Assembly (NCBI RefSeq): GCF_001425745.1
Contig: NZ_LMDF01000007.1
Span: forward strand, 658,973-722,972
Direction: 5' to 3'
From: Caulobacter sp. Root343
Lineage (GTDB): Bacteria; Pseudomonadota; Alphaproteobacteria; Caulobacterales; Caulobacteraceae
Length of the DNA: 64,000 nt
Made by a program: the position numbers and the translations under genes. The notes beneath the pieces are model-generated. The model did no database searches. It saw only the letters and a program-made list of their open reading frames with translations, and was not told where the DNA came from. How positions within the stretch are numbered: the stretch's first letter is position 1; every line of letters starts with the position of its first letter. This document shows, piece by piece, positions 7,833 through 15,053 of this stretch.

Positions 7833-8657
7833 ATGCGCTCAATTCGCCAGATCGCCTTTTGCGTCATCCTGTTCCTGGCAGGCTGCTCCCGTCCGGCCTT
7901 GACGCAGGCCGAAACGATCGCTCATCCCGACAACAGCGCGGCGCGGGTGGAATATTTCGTGAGCAGGCCGGGCGGTGACGGGCCCTGGCCGACCGTCATC
8001 CTCCTCCACGGCTACCAGCCGCCAGACGCCCGGCTAGGCGGCAAGGCCTTCGTCGATTGGGGCGTCCTCGATCGTTTCGCGAAAAGAGGCTACGTCGCGG
8101 CCTCGGTTTCCTTGCCTGGATACGGCGGCTCCGGCGGTCCGGAAGATTTCGCCGGTCCCTTCACGCAGCACGCCGTGGAAGCGGTGATCAAAACCCTCGT
8201 GGCGGAGGGTTACACGTCACGGGACAAGGTCTTGATTCAAGGCGTTAGCCTTGGCGCGGTCACAGCGGCGTTGGTCGCGGCTCACGACCCAAACGTCGCC
8301 GGCCTCGTGCTCATCTCCGGTCTCTATGACTTCCCCTCATACTTTACCCGTCCGTTGTCGCTGGGCGCCTTGGGCGTCAAAAGCAGGCTCGTCGCTCAAA
8401 CGGGTGGCGGCGAGGACGCCTTGCGCTCGCGCTCGGCGTTGCTGCTCGCGCCAGACATCAGGGCTTCGACCCTCATCTTGAATGGCGCGAACGACGATCG
8501 CACCGATCCGGAACAAGCCCGCCGTTTGGCTCAAGCGATCTTGGCCAACGGAGGGCGGGCGCGCGTTCACATTTATGAGCAGTTCGGACATGAAATCCCG
8601 GTGAAGGTCAGGGAGCCGGAGATCGACGCCTTCATCGACGAGACCCTGAAACACTGA
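7833..8657 (+). CDS. Lipoprotein alpha/beta hydrolase (dienelactone-hydrolase-like)
   Basis: 274 aa from ATG 7833. The N-terminus MRSIRQIAFCVILFLAGCS carries a lipobox (LAGC), so it is a predicted lipoprotein. The fold shows HGYQPPD after strand 3, nucleophile Ser in GVSLGA, an acid near NGANDDRTDPE and a His in FGHEIP. An upstream in-frame start at 7722 would remove the signal and is rejected. Last chromosomal gene before the recombinase-containing segment. Confidence 0.82.
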   Translation: MRSIRQIAFCVILFLAGCSRPALTQAETIAHPDNSAARVEYFVSRPGGDGPWPTVILLHGYQPPDARLGGKAFVDWGVLDRFAKRGYVAASVSLPGYGGSGGPEDFAGPFTQHAVEAVIKTLVAEGYTSRDKVLIQGVSLGAVTAALVAAHDPNVAGLVLISGLYDFPSYFTRPLSLGALGVKSRLVAQTGGGEDALRSRSALLLAPDIRASTLILNGANDDRTDPEQARRLAQAILANGGRARVHIYEQFGHEIPVKVREPEIDAFIDETLKH

Positions 8658-8722
8658 ACGCTGCTGCGGCGGCCAGGGCGCGCACCACGACGCGCTGACG
8701 GCACAGCTGCGACTCGCAGGAA

Positions 8723-8811
8723 TAGGAGTCTGTCGCTGACTCCTAGATCGTAGATCCGACGGGCCAGCAGCACGAAACGCTTGCTGACTCTTTCCGCGCG
8801 ACAGACTCCTA
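8723..8811. repeat. Inverted repeats at the left border of the island
   Basis: TAGGAGTCTGTCGC at 8723-8736 is repeated exactly inverted at 8798-8811, where it overlaps the recombinase stop. Inside, TAGGAGTC (8723-8730) also pairs with GACTCCTA (8738-8745). TGTCGCTGACTC at 8731-8742 is identical to the first 12 bp of the end-like sequence at 9453 and of the Tni transposon end at 48427. GCTGACTCTTT at 8783-8793 recurs at 9458-9468. These look like recombinase or transposase sites. Confidence 0.6.
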
Positions 8812-9423
8812 CGTACCTGGTCGCGACTCCCATATGTGCGACGGCCGCTTGTAGCGCTTCTTCGGCGATCCCTTCGGGCGGTCCAGCGATCGATAGAGCG
8901 TCGAGCGGGCGACCCCCAAGGTCCGTGCGACCTCGGCGCCACTGACCGCCGAATCCGCCAGCAGCAGTTTGGCGTGGCTGATCTGCTGCTCGGTCAACTT
9001 GGCAGGCCGTCCACCAAGCCGTCCCCGAGCTTTCGCCGCAGCCAACCCCGCCAACGTCCGCTCGCACACCAAGTCCCGCTCCATCTCCGCCATCGCGGCC
9101 ATGACATGGAAGAAGAACCGGCCTGCAGCTGTGCCTGTGTCGATGCCATCGGTCAGGCTGGCGAAGTTGATCTCTTTCGTCCGAAGCTCCGCCGTGAAGT
9201 CCACCAGTTGCCTGACGGTCCGGCCCAAGCGATCTAGCTTCCAGACAACCAGCGTATCGCCGGCGCGCAAATGCGACAGCGCGTCCGCCAGGCCCGCCCG
9301 ATCACCGCGCCCGCCACTGGCGTGATCCGAAAAAATCCGTTCGCAACCGGCACGCGTCAGCGCATCGACCTGAAGATCGAGGCGCTGTTCGGCAGTCGAA
9401 ACGCGGGCGTAGCCAATGAGCAT
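8809..9423 (-). CDS. Serine recombinase of the resolvase/TniR type
   Basis: 204 aa, the length of TniR of Tn5053-type transposons. The catalytic domain starts YARVSTAEQ with the nucleophile Ser at residue 9, followed by LVVWKLDRLGR. The region AEMERDLVCERTLAGLAAAKARGR leads to a C-terminal helix-turn-helix (GAEVARTLGVARSTLYRSL). It presumably resolves cointegrates at sites in the repeat-rich DNA on either side (8723-8811, 9453-9600). No tniABQ genes remain next to it, so it looks like a relic or an end-module of a larger element. Confidence 0.88.
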   Translation of the reverse strand: MLIGYARVSTAEQRLDLQVDALTRAGCERIFSDHASGGRGDRAGLADALSHLRAGDTLVVWKLDRLGRTVRQLVDFTAELRTKEINFASLTDGIDTGTAAGRFFFHVMAAMAEMERDLVCERTLAGLAAAKARGRLGGRPAKLTEQQISHAKLLLADSAVSGAEVARTLGVARSTLYRSLDRPKGSPKKRYKRPSHIWESRPGT

Positions 9424-9856
9424 GTCGCCATTGTCTCAAATCTCATCCGCACCTGTCGCTGACTCTTTAAGTTGCGACTGGCGCGCTCAATGATTGCTGC
9501 GCGGAGGCTGACTCAATATTCCGCGACTGACTCCAAAATCGCGCGATCAGACTCCAAAATGCGCGACTGATTTTTTGGCCCGTTTTGACTCTTAGGGGAC
9601 CTTCGGGAGGTCTGCTCTAGGGACGTCGCGGGAGCTAAAGCTAGCGCATCCGTATCTGACTCAAGCGAGACCGTCGCACACCCTCTCACGCGTCGAATTG
9701 ATCTGAGTGGTAGAACTGGTCTGCGGGAATATTTCATGATCGGAGTCAGCCTCAAGCGAAGCCGAACTGGAAATTTCAGCTAACCCGAGCGAGCGGGGCA
9801 GGCTTGGCCTGTCTCTTCACGTGGCGGCTAAGCCATCCCTGGTCGCTCATCGGAGG
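9424..9856. other. Repeat-rich non-coding segment with transposon-end-like sequence
   Basis: Starting at 9453, TGTCGCTGACTC-N8-GCGACTG is identical in its fixed parts to the Tni transposon terminus read leftward from 48427. Further CTGACTC or GACTCC motifs follow at about 9507, 9526, 9550, 9586 and 9656, including two GACTCCAAAAT repeats 21 bp apart. An inverted GAGTCAGCCTCA lies at 9752-9763. This resembles the multiple transposase-binding sites of a Tni/Tn7-type end. No gene is seen here; 9600-9856 holds nothing else recognisable. Confidence 0.5.
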
Positions 9857-10309
9857 CTATTCGGCGCGGCAGCGGGCGATCGGAGCGCCTCGGGTAAGGC
9901 CAACCGCTTCAATAATAGCGAGGCAGGAAATGAGAGCTCGTGTCCCGCCAAGGCTGACCCTGATGCTAGCAGTATGGGCTAAGGGTGTCTTCGAAGCGAG
10001 GTGCTTGAGAGCACGGTCTCGCACGACGACGGGCTCCGCAACGTCGGACCGTCGCCACACGACGTGTCGCGGGTCGACGCCTTTCGCAAAGCCTGTTCCC
10101 AGAGCTTTCGAAACGGCTTCCTTAACAGCGAAGCCCTGCGCAAACGCAAAGCCAGGATCAGAGCTGGCATGGCAAGCGTCCCGCTCGCTGGAGGTGAAGA
10201 CGCTGTCGATCCACATAGCCCCAAGGCCGTCGACAGATTTTCGTATCCTGATGACGCGACATAGATCGGTGCCCACACCCAGGATCACCGCTGTGCTCGC
10301 TCTTGCCAT
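9857..10309 (-). CDS. Holo-[acyl-carrier-protein] synthase (AcpS-type 4'-phosphopantetheinyl transferase)
   Basis: 150 aa. It has the two AcpS signatures: GVGTDLCRV (metal-binding Asp14) and FAVKEAVSKALGTGF (Lys63, Glu64). AcpS moves phosphopantetheine from CoA to a Ser of a carrier protein. A housekeeping acpS should exist elsewhere, so this is probably an accessory copy. No carrier protein or synthase is seen in the island, so its substrate here is unknown. It is the last gene of the minus-strand array, 91 bp after the TS-like gene. The ATG at 10309 was chosen because homology begins right after it; the Shine-Dalgarno signal is weak. Confidence 0.75.
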   Translation of the reverse strand: MARASTAVILGVGTDLCRVIRIRKSVDGLGAMWIDSVFTSSERDACHASSDPGFAFAQGFAVKEAVSKALGTGFAKGVDPRHVVWRRSDVAEPVVVRDRALKHLASKTPLAHTASIRVSLGGTRALISCLAIIEAVGLTRGAPIARCRAE

Positions 10310-10400
10310 CGACTTAGGTGTCGACGCCAACGAACACCCGCCTTGCCACCACGAACCTGTTCGGCGGTTTCTCTCAAGATGCTGACCGGCGCGTAAGGCC

Positions 10401-11216
10401 TCACGTACACGCATCACCCGACGCATTGTAGATCGCGCGGCATTCACGGATGAGCTCAAGCGCCTCCATCTTATTCCACCTGCCGCCCGATCCCTCGTTC
10501 GAGCCGCCGCTGTCCAGGCGTGCAAACGTCGAGTTGATAGTAAGACCGCCCATGGCGAGCCCCGTCTCGCGGGCTATGAAGTATTGCAGTCGACCGAGGC
10601 CCACTAGGTTTCCCAAAAGACGTCGCACGTAATAGTGCGACCGGTAGGTCGCGTTAAAGCGGACCTTGCCATCATGAATCTTGATGCTCAAATGGCTCAA
10701 GCATGGCCCGCCGTACAGTCGCTTGCGGTCGGTCGCTCCGTCATAGATGGCGATATCGTCCTCGAAGGGTGATCCGTTGCCCAGTTCGAAGGACGCGCGA
10801 TATTTGCCGTGCTGCTTGATCTTCTCGACTAGGTCCTCAAGGGGAACGTAGGTTTTGCCCGTCCCATCCTTCTGGCGCAAAATGCGGTAGGAATAGGACC
10901 CCCAGTTGCTGTCGCTCCTAGCCTTCTGGATGGCGCGGAGTTTCTCCGGATAGTCGCGGAAGACGCCACTAGCCCCGTTCCGGGTATACTCATCGATCGG
11001 GAAGATGGTCTCAGCGACCGTATGCAGACCGAAAGCCCCATGGGTCGTCAAGAAGGCGTCCACAGCCTTGTAGACCGCGGCGTCAGCCGAGGAAAGGACG
11101 GTTGGCTCTGCGACGTGTAAAAAAACATCGAAGTCCTCGGCCTTAGGCTGTGTAGCCAGGTATTCGGATGCGTTGAGCCAGACCTCTGGCGCAGTTGTTC
11201 CTTCGATCATCTTCAT
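10401..11216 (-). CDS. Divergent thymidylate-synthase-like protein
   Basis: 271 aa. I recognise the TS fold from GGPCLSHLSIKI (Cys172 = catalytic Cys) and YRSHYYVRRLLGNLVGL. The latter aligns with E. coli RS-D--LGLPFN: Arg192 fits the phosphate-binding Arg, and Asn203 has the exact spacing of Asn177, which selects uracil over cytosine. Glu69 (AETIFP) fits the general-base Glu. The folate-contacting Asp169 equivalent is Tyr and the late His motif is absent. It may therefore act on dUMP with altered chemistry, such as hydroxymethylation, or only bind nucleotide. It starts 9 bp after the papain-like gene, in one array with MazG and base-hypermodification genes. Confidence 0.7.
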   Translation of the reverse strand: MKMIEGTTAPEVWLNASEYLATQPKAEDFDVFLHVAEPTVLSSADAAVYKAVDAFLTTHGAFGLHTVAETIFPIDEYTRNGASGVFRDYPEKLRAIQKARSDSNWGSYSYRILRQKDGTGKTYVPLEDLVEKIKQHGKYRASFELGNGSPFEDDIAIYDGATDRKRLYGGPCLSHLSIKIHDGKVRFNATYRSHYYVRRLLGNLVGLGRLQYFIARETGLAMGGLTINSTFARLDSGGSNEGSGGRWNKMEALELIRECRAIYNASGDACT

Positions 11217-11225
11217 CGGCGTTTC

Positions 11226-11858
11226 CTAGGTCACCATGGCAGCTTCATGGAGCTGCCGTCTGACGTACGTTTGCGGTAGCCAGGCGTGGCCGTTGAGCCC
11301 CCATAGGTCGCCCCAGCTGTTGCGGATGAGCAAGGCAGACTGACCAGTGGTGGCCGCGCCATGACCTACGGCGAGAACCGCATGGCCGCCCCGCTCGATG
11401 ACGGCGTTACCGTCGTCCACGATCCCGGCGGGATCAGGCCGATAGAATGCGTCGGTGATCACGAGGCCTAAGACCACGGGTCTTCCGGCATCGAGCGCGG
11501 CCACGATCCAGTCGAAGTCCGCTTGACCTGGTGTAAGGGTGGCCTTGTGGAACGGCGGCGAAATCGCGGGCACGGTCCACGGATCGACGGCCTGGGGCGT
11601 ATATGGCCATGCCTGTTCCGGCGGCTGGCCTTCAGTCAGAAGGGCATCCGCGACAGCTGCTAGTGTAAGGCCTTTTGTGGCGCCGGTGACCATCCGCGCG
11701 GCACCTTGGAAGAACAGATATTCAACTGACAGATGCTCCACAGCGGCGATCTTGGCCTCGTGCGCGGACGATGTCGCGAAGGCTAGGCAGGAGTTTCTGT
11801 GGCCTTGGTGACGAACCGGATGAAGCTGGTTGCGTAGATCGACAGCGGGCGTGATCAA
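11226..11858 (-). CDS. Papain-like (C1 family) cysteine protease
   Basis: 210 aa. The order VDLRNQLHPVRHQGHRNSCL gives oxyanion Gln18 and nucleophile Cys24. His159 lies in GGHAVLAVG and Asn180 in RNSWGD, the complete C1 triad. No signal peptide, so it is cytoplasmic. No propeptide is visible. The start overlaps the end of the ImmA/IrrE gene by 4 bp, which couples two proteases of different class. The target is unknown; it may process a regulator or effector of the same island. Confidence 0.85.
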   Translation of the reverse strand: MITPAVDLRNQLHPVRHQGHRNSCLAFATSSAHEAKIAAVEHLSVEYLFFQGAARMVTGATKGLTLAAVADALLTEGQPPEQAWPYTPQAVDPWTVPAISPPFHKATLTPGQADFDWIVAALDAGRPVVLGLVITDAFYRPDPAGIVDDGNAVIERGGHAVLAVGHGAATTGQSALLIRNSWGDLWGLNGHAWLPQTYVRRQLHEAAMVT

Positions 11859-12871
11859 GTTAGAGCCCCTCTCCGCCGCCGCTCAGCGAGGGACAGTCCG
11901 CCAGCCTCGGGACCGTTCAGGGCCAAGCCGAGGGTGAACGAGGGATCTTCAATTGTGGGCGACCAAGGCTGGCGTTCCCGGAGAACAAGTTCGTCCACGC
12001 CGGACACCGGCGGACGGGCGATGACGGTCCGCAGAATTGGGCCGCCATAGTGCAGCGGATCCCGAGAGACTGCAGAGCTGTCTGACAAAACCTCGAAGCC
12101 GGCACCGACGAGAGATTCGATCTGCCACTGATATCCAGCCGAGGCCGCTTCCTTGAGCTCGATGCGTATCAGATCATCTGGATTGCCAAGAAGCTGCGCC
12201 CCATTGTCCTTTTCCGTCAGCCGCCACACGTCTGACCAGGACGACCCAGGTTTGAACTCGTCGCCAAGCGCGGTTTTCAGCTTGGCGACCTGCGCTTTGC
12301 GCAGGGCGTCGACCTCGCCGCGGGAAAGGATTTGGTGGCTGAGCAGGCCCCAGCAGGTCGCGTTGTAGCTCGCGCCCATGCGCAGCGACAGTTGGTAGAC
12401 CGTCGCGGGATTCACTAGGTCATTGGCGACCGACCAACCCTGGTTGCGGATGTGATGCCTATAGAGCCAGCGGGGCAGAACAAATTCAGCGGCGAAGGCG
12501 TCGGCTGCAACTTCCTGCAGATCCCGACCCTTGCTCGGCGCGAGTGGGCCACGTTCCAAGATCTCTAGGTCAATACTGCCGCGATGCTCCATCACCGCGT
12601 GCCCCAGCTCATGGGCGGCCGTAAACCGCTGGATGTGGAGACCGCGCCGCGTGGTGATGAGTATTCCCCGGAGCGGAGCAGGCAGGCACAGCCCCAGCGC
12701 AGAGGTGAGTGGTTTAAACATCAGTGGTATGCCGAGATCCCCGATGGTCTCGAACACATCGACTAACCCCGCGCCCTCTGTCACTCGCCGACGGACGTCT
12801 AGCTCGGTGTGCAAGGCCTTGGCGGCAGCCGCGCCTTCCAGGCGCGTGGCATCGGCTGAGCTTCTAGCCAC
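11855..12871 (-). CDS. ImmA/IrrE family zinc metalloprotease
   Basis: 338 aa. The zinc motif HELGH spans residues 87-91, and EVAADAFAAEFVLP carries the third ligand Glu120. This is the COG2856 type protease that cleaves or inactivates XRE repressors in mobile elements. The C-terminal ~150 aa are of unknown fold, ending in ALNGPEAGGLSLAERRRRGALT. It overlaps the XRE gene by 8 bp, the standard repressor/anti-repressor arrangement. I infer that the pair controls the island in response to a stress or foreign-DNA signal. Confidence 0.88.
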   Translation of the reverse strand: MARSSADATRLEGAAAAKALHTELDVRRRVTEGAGLVDVFETIGDLGIPLMFKPLTSALGLCLPAPLRGILITTRRGLHIQRFTAAHELGHAVMEHRGSIDLEILERGPLAPSKGRDLQEVAADAFAAEFVLPRWLYRHHIRNQGWSVANDLVNPATVYQLSLRMGASYNATCWGLLSHQILSRGEVDALRKAQVAKLKTALGDEFKPGSSWSDVWRLTEKDNGAQLLGNPDDLIRIELKEAASAGYQWQIESLVGAGFEVLSDSSAVSRDPLHYGGPILRTVIARPPVSGVDELVLRERQPWSPTIEDPSFTLGLALNGPEAGGLSLAERRRRGALT

Positions 12872-13220
12872 GGGACGGCGTCCTCGGCGGACGAAGCTGT
12901 AAGAACTGGGCGAATTGCAAAAGTTCGGCGCGGTCCTCGGGCGACAGATCCGTGGCCGCGCGGGCGAGAGCCTGCACGTTCTCCGGCAGCGGTTTGGCTT
13001 CGGTGACGCCGGTTAACGCTTCGATCGACTGGCCATATATCTCGGCGAACCGCGCCAGCTCCACGGCGTCGATCTTGCGCCGACCGTTTTCAGCCAGAGA
13101 AAGGGCGGATCGGGACAGGCCGACCGCGAGCGCTGCCTCTTCCTGCTTGAGTTCCAGATATTCGCGAGCCAATCGAAGCCGGTCGCCAATCTCCCGCCAT
13201 CTGGCGCTCTCGTCGGTCAT
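12864..13220 (-). CDS. XRE-family transcriptional regulator
   Basis: 118 aa from ATG 13220, preceded by GAGGAT. The helix-turn-helix is in LRLAREYLELKQEEAALAVG followed by LSRSALSLAENGRRKI, a typical HTH_3 domain at residues 10-65. The C-terminal acidic helix (DLSPEDRAELLQFAQFLQL) is like that of XRE proteins paired with ImmA. It likely binds the 19-bp palindrome at 13631-13649 and represses this operon; the next gene encodes its putative protease. Confidence 0.9.
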   Translation of the reverse strand: MTDESARWREIGDRLRLAREYLELKQEEAALAVGLSRSALSLAENGRRKIDAVELARFAEIYGQSIEALTGVTEAKPLPENVQALARAATDLSPEDRAELLQFAQFLQLRPPRTPSRG

Positions 13221-13230
13221 AGCGAAATCC

Positions 13231-13620
13231 TCACACGGGCTCAGGAATCTTGGCCGGCTCTGGAGCCTCAACGGGCTTCGGTTTGCGGACCTTGAGCTCG
13301 CCGGTGAATACCTTCTCCAGCTTCGGCACGATATCGGCGATCATTTCTGCGCAGCTGGCATATCCACCCGCCTTGATGATTTCCGGCGGCAGGTCGATGC
13401 CGAGCACCTTCTTTGTGATGGCCGTTGCATCGAGCACACGTTTGGAATCGATCGCCGGCTGCATCCCGATGATGGATCCGCCGGTTCCCGACGGCGCTTC
13501 CTCGGCGACGGCGCTATCGATCGCCTCAACCTCGTCCTCGAACCAGGCTTCAAGCTCGGACTTCAAGGTGGCCGCCTTCCCGGCGAACTCCTTCTTCAAC
13601 TCGTCTCTGGTCGCGGTCAT
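13231..13620 (-). CDS. Hypothetical protein, first gene of the XRE-ImmA operon
   Basis: 129 aa from ATG 13620, chosen because GGAGG lies 7 bp upstream; an ATG at 13632 and longer versions are less likely because they run through the promoter palindrome. The sequence opens with a charged helix (DELKKEFAGKAATLKSELEAWFEDE). It then has KKVLGIDLPPEIIKAGGYASCAEMIADIV and a Pro-Lys-rich tail (KPKPVEAPEPAKIPEPV). No family is recognised. It precedes the XRE gene by 10 bp and probably shares its regulation. Confidence 0.7.
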   Translation of the reverse strand: MTATRDELKKEFAGKAATLKSELEAWFEDEVEAIDSAVAEEAPSGTGGSIIGMQPAIDSKRVLDATAITKKVLGIDLPPEIIKAGGYASCAEMIADIVPKLEKVFTGELKVRKPKPVEAPEPAKIPEPV

Positions 13621-13630
13621 CCGCGCCTCC

Positions 13631-13649
13631 ATGTTCGAATATCGAACAT
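13631..13649. promoter_or_regulatory. 19-bp palindromic operator before the XRE-ImmA operon
   Basis: ATGTTCGAATATCGAACAT is a perfect inverted repeat (8-bp arms, 3-bp centre) ending 11 bp upstream of ATG 13620. On the minus strand a TTGACT box lies about 20-30 bp further upstream. This position suits repression by the XRE protein encoded in the same operon. No second copy was noticed in the window. Confidence 0.75.
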
Positions 13650-13696
13650 AGGTGAACCTCTCTGCGCGAAAAGTCAAATTGGTCAGCTGCCACCGA

Positions 13697-14992
13697 TCAG
13701 ATAGGCAGGTCCGAGATGTTCGATGCGGGCAGCGGTGTTCCAATCCTATTAGCAAACTCCTGATCTGACAGAGGCTCAAGGAAGACTGGTGCGTCACTCG
13801 CTGTGGCCGGATAGGCCGGCGTTGGGTTGGGTATTGAAAACGAAGGCGTGCCCACGCCGCCGGCTGCGCTCACCACAGCGCCAAAGGCGCTGACCGTCAC
13901 AGACGCGACGTGATCGCCGCCGTAGTGACCAAACAGAGCGTAGGCGAGTATGCCGGCGCGGCGGCGAAGATGGGGGAGCATCAGATCTGCCGGCTCGATG
14001 CCATGGTCCTGAACCGCGATGAAGCCCGGCCGTGTCCTTGTGAACTGGTCCGCGGCCTTACGCAGCGCGTCGAGCATGGGTTTGGATGGATCATCCTCGC
14101 GCAGGCTGCGCATGACGACCACGCAGCCGCCTGTCGCAGTCAGGCCGCCGGACAGATGCAGACTGCGGCCGAACACGTTGGTGCAGGCGTCGTAGAGCTC
14201 ATTCTCGTTCGAGATCGGTGTCGTTCCTAGAGCGCGTTCGAACGGTTGGCGTTGGACAGTGAAGCCAGACCCGTCGATCTGGTCTGGGCCGTCGGCGCTC
14301 AACACTTCGGCGGCGGCGAGACGCAACCTCTCCTGGTCGGAGGTGGCGGGCGAGAGCCGATGGTCCAAGGTGATCAAGAGGATATCCTTGCGATCCAGAG
14401 ATCTTTGATCGACCAACGTGGGCTCGAGGGCATCGATAAAGCGATAGAAATCCTTCCGGTGAATATTCCGGCCGGCATCGGCCGACAGGCTTTTACATTC
14501 AACCTCGCCGACAAAGTCGCCCTGCTTAAATCTGTAGTCGAAGGGATGAGTGCCTTCGAAATCGGTGAAGGTCACATCACCGCCGCTGTCCATGATGCGT
14601 TGCGCTAGATCGAGCTCCAGATAGATGGCCGCGAAGCCGTTCTCGGCCTTGAGAGCGTCGCGGAGCCGACCCGTCATGATCGACTGTGCCCCGGACGAAA
14701 GTCGCCTATGCACCTCGACTGTCGTCGCGGCGAACCGTAGTGACGTAAAAATCAAACCGTCCACGAATTCGGGCCGAAGCCGTCCCTCCCTGGCGAGAAC
14801 CTCTGCTTGGAATCCGACGGCCATTTCGAGCCAGTGGTAATCGGCGACGATTTTCCATCGATAAGGAGACCGGTCCTTTTCAATGGCCAGAATATCGAGT
14901 CGCTTCACCCAACGGGCCCGTCCCGCGAGGGCCATGAACGGCTCGATATAACCAGCCAGTCCATCCAGATCCGCAGGGATGTCAAAGCGCAT
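13697..14992 (-). CDS. Predicted PD-(D/E)XK-type nuclease
   Basis: 431 aa. Near the middle, FTDFEGTHPFDYRFKQGDFVG then EVECKS gives Asp152 and Glu165-x-Lys167, the arrangement of a PD-(D/E)XK nuclease core, preceded by an acidic helix (YLELDLAQRIMD). I do not recognise a closer family. The C-terminal half contains hydrophobic strands (GGCVVVMRSL, RPGFIAVQDHG). The end is Pro/Ala-rich. Situated between the MazG gene and the XRE operon. In a modification island it could be the restriction component that cuts DNA lacking, or bearing, the modification. Confidence 0.6.
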   Translation of the reverse strand: MRFDIPADLDGLAGYIEPFMALAGRARWVKRLDILAIEKDRSPYRWKIVADYHWLEMAVGFQAEVLAREGRLRPEFVDGLIFTSLRFAATTVEVHRRLSSGAQSIMTGRLRDALKAENGFAAIYLELDLAQRIMDSGGDVTFTDFEGTHPFDYRFKQGDFVGEVECKSLSADAGRNIHRKDFYRFIDALEPTLVDQRSLDRKDILLITLDHRLSPATSDQERLRLAAAEVLSADGPDQIDGSGFTVQRQPFERALGTTPISNENELYDACTNVFGRSLHLSGGLTATGGCVVVMRSLREDDPSKPMLDALRKAADQFTRTRPGFIAVQDHGIEPADLMLPHLRRRAGILAYALFGHYGGDHVASVTVSAFGAVVSAAGGVGTPSFSIPNPTPAYPATASDAPVFLEPLSDQEFANRIGTPLPASNISDLPI

Positions 14993-15053
14993 ACGTCATT
15001 CTCATGGGGAGGACGGAAGGCCACCCGAGGCCGCTTGCGATATTGCCGGGACC

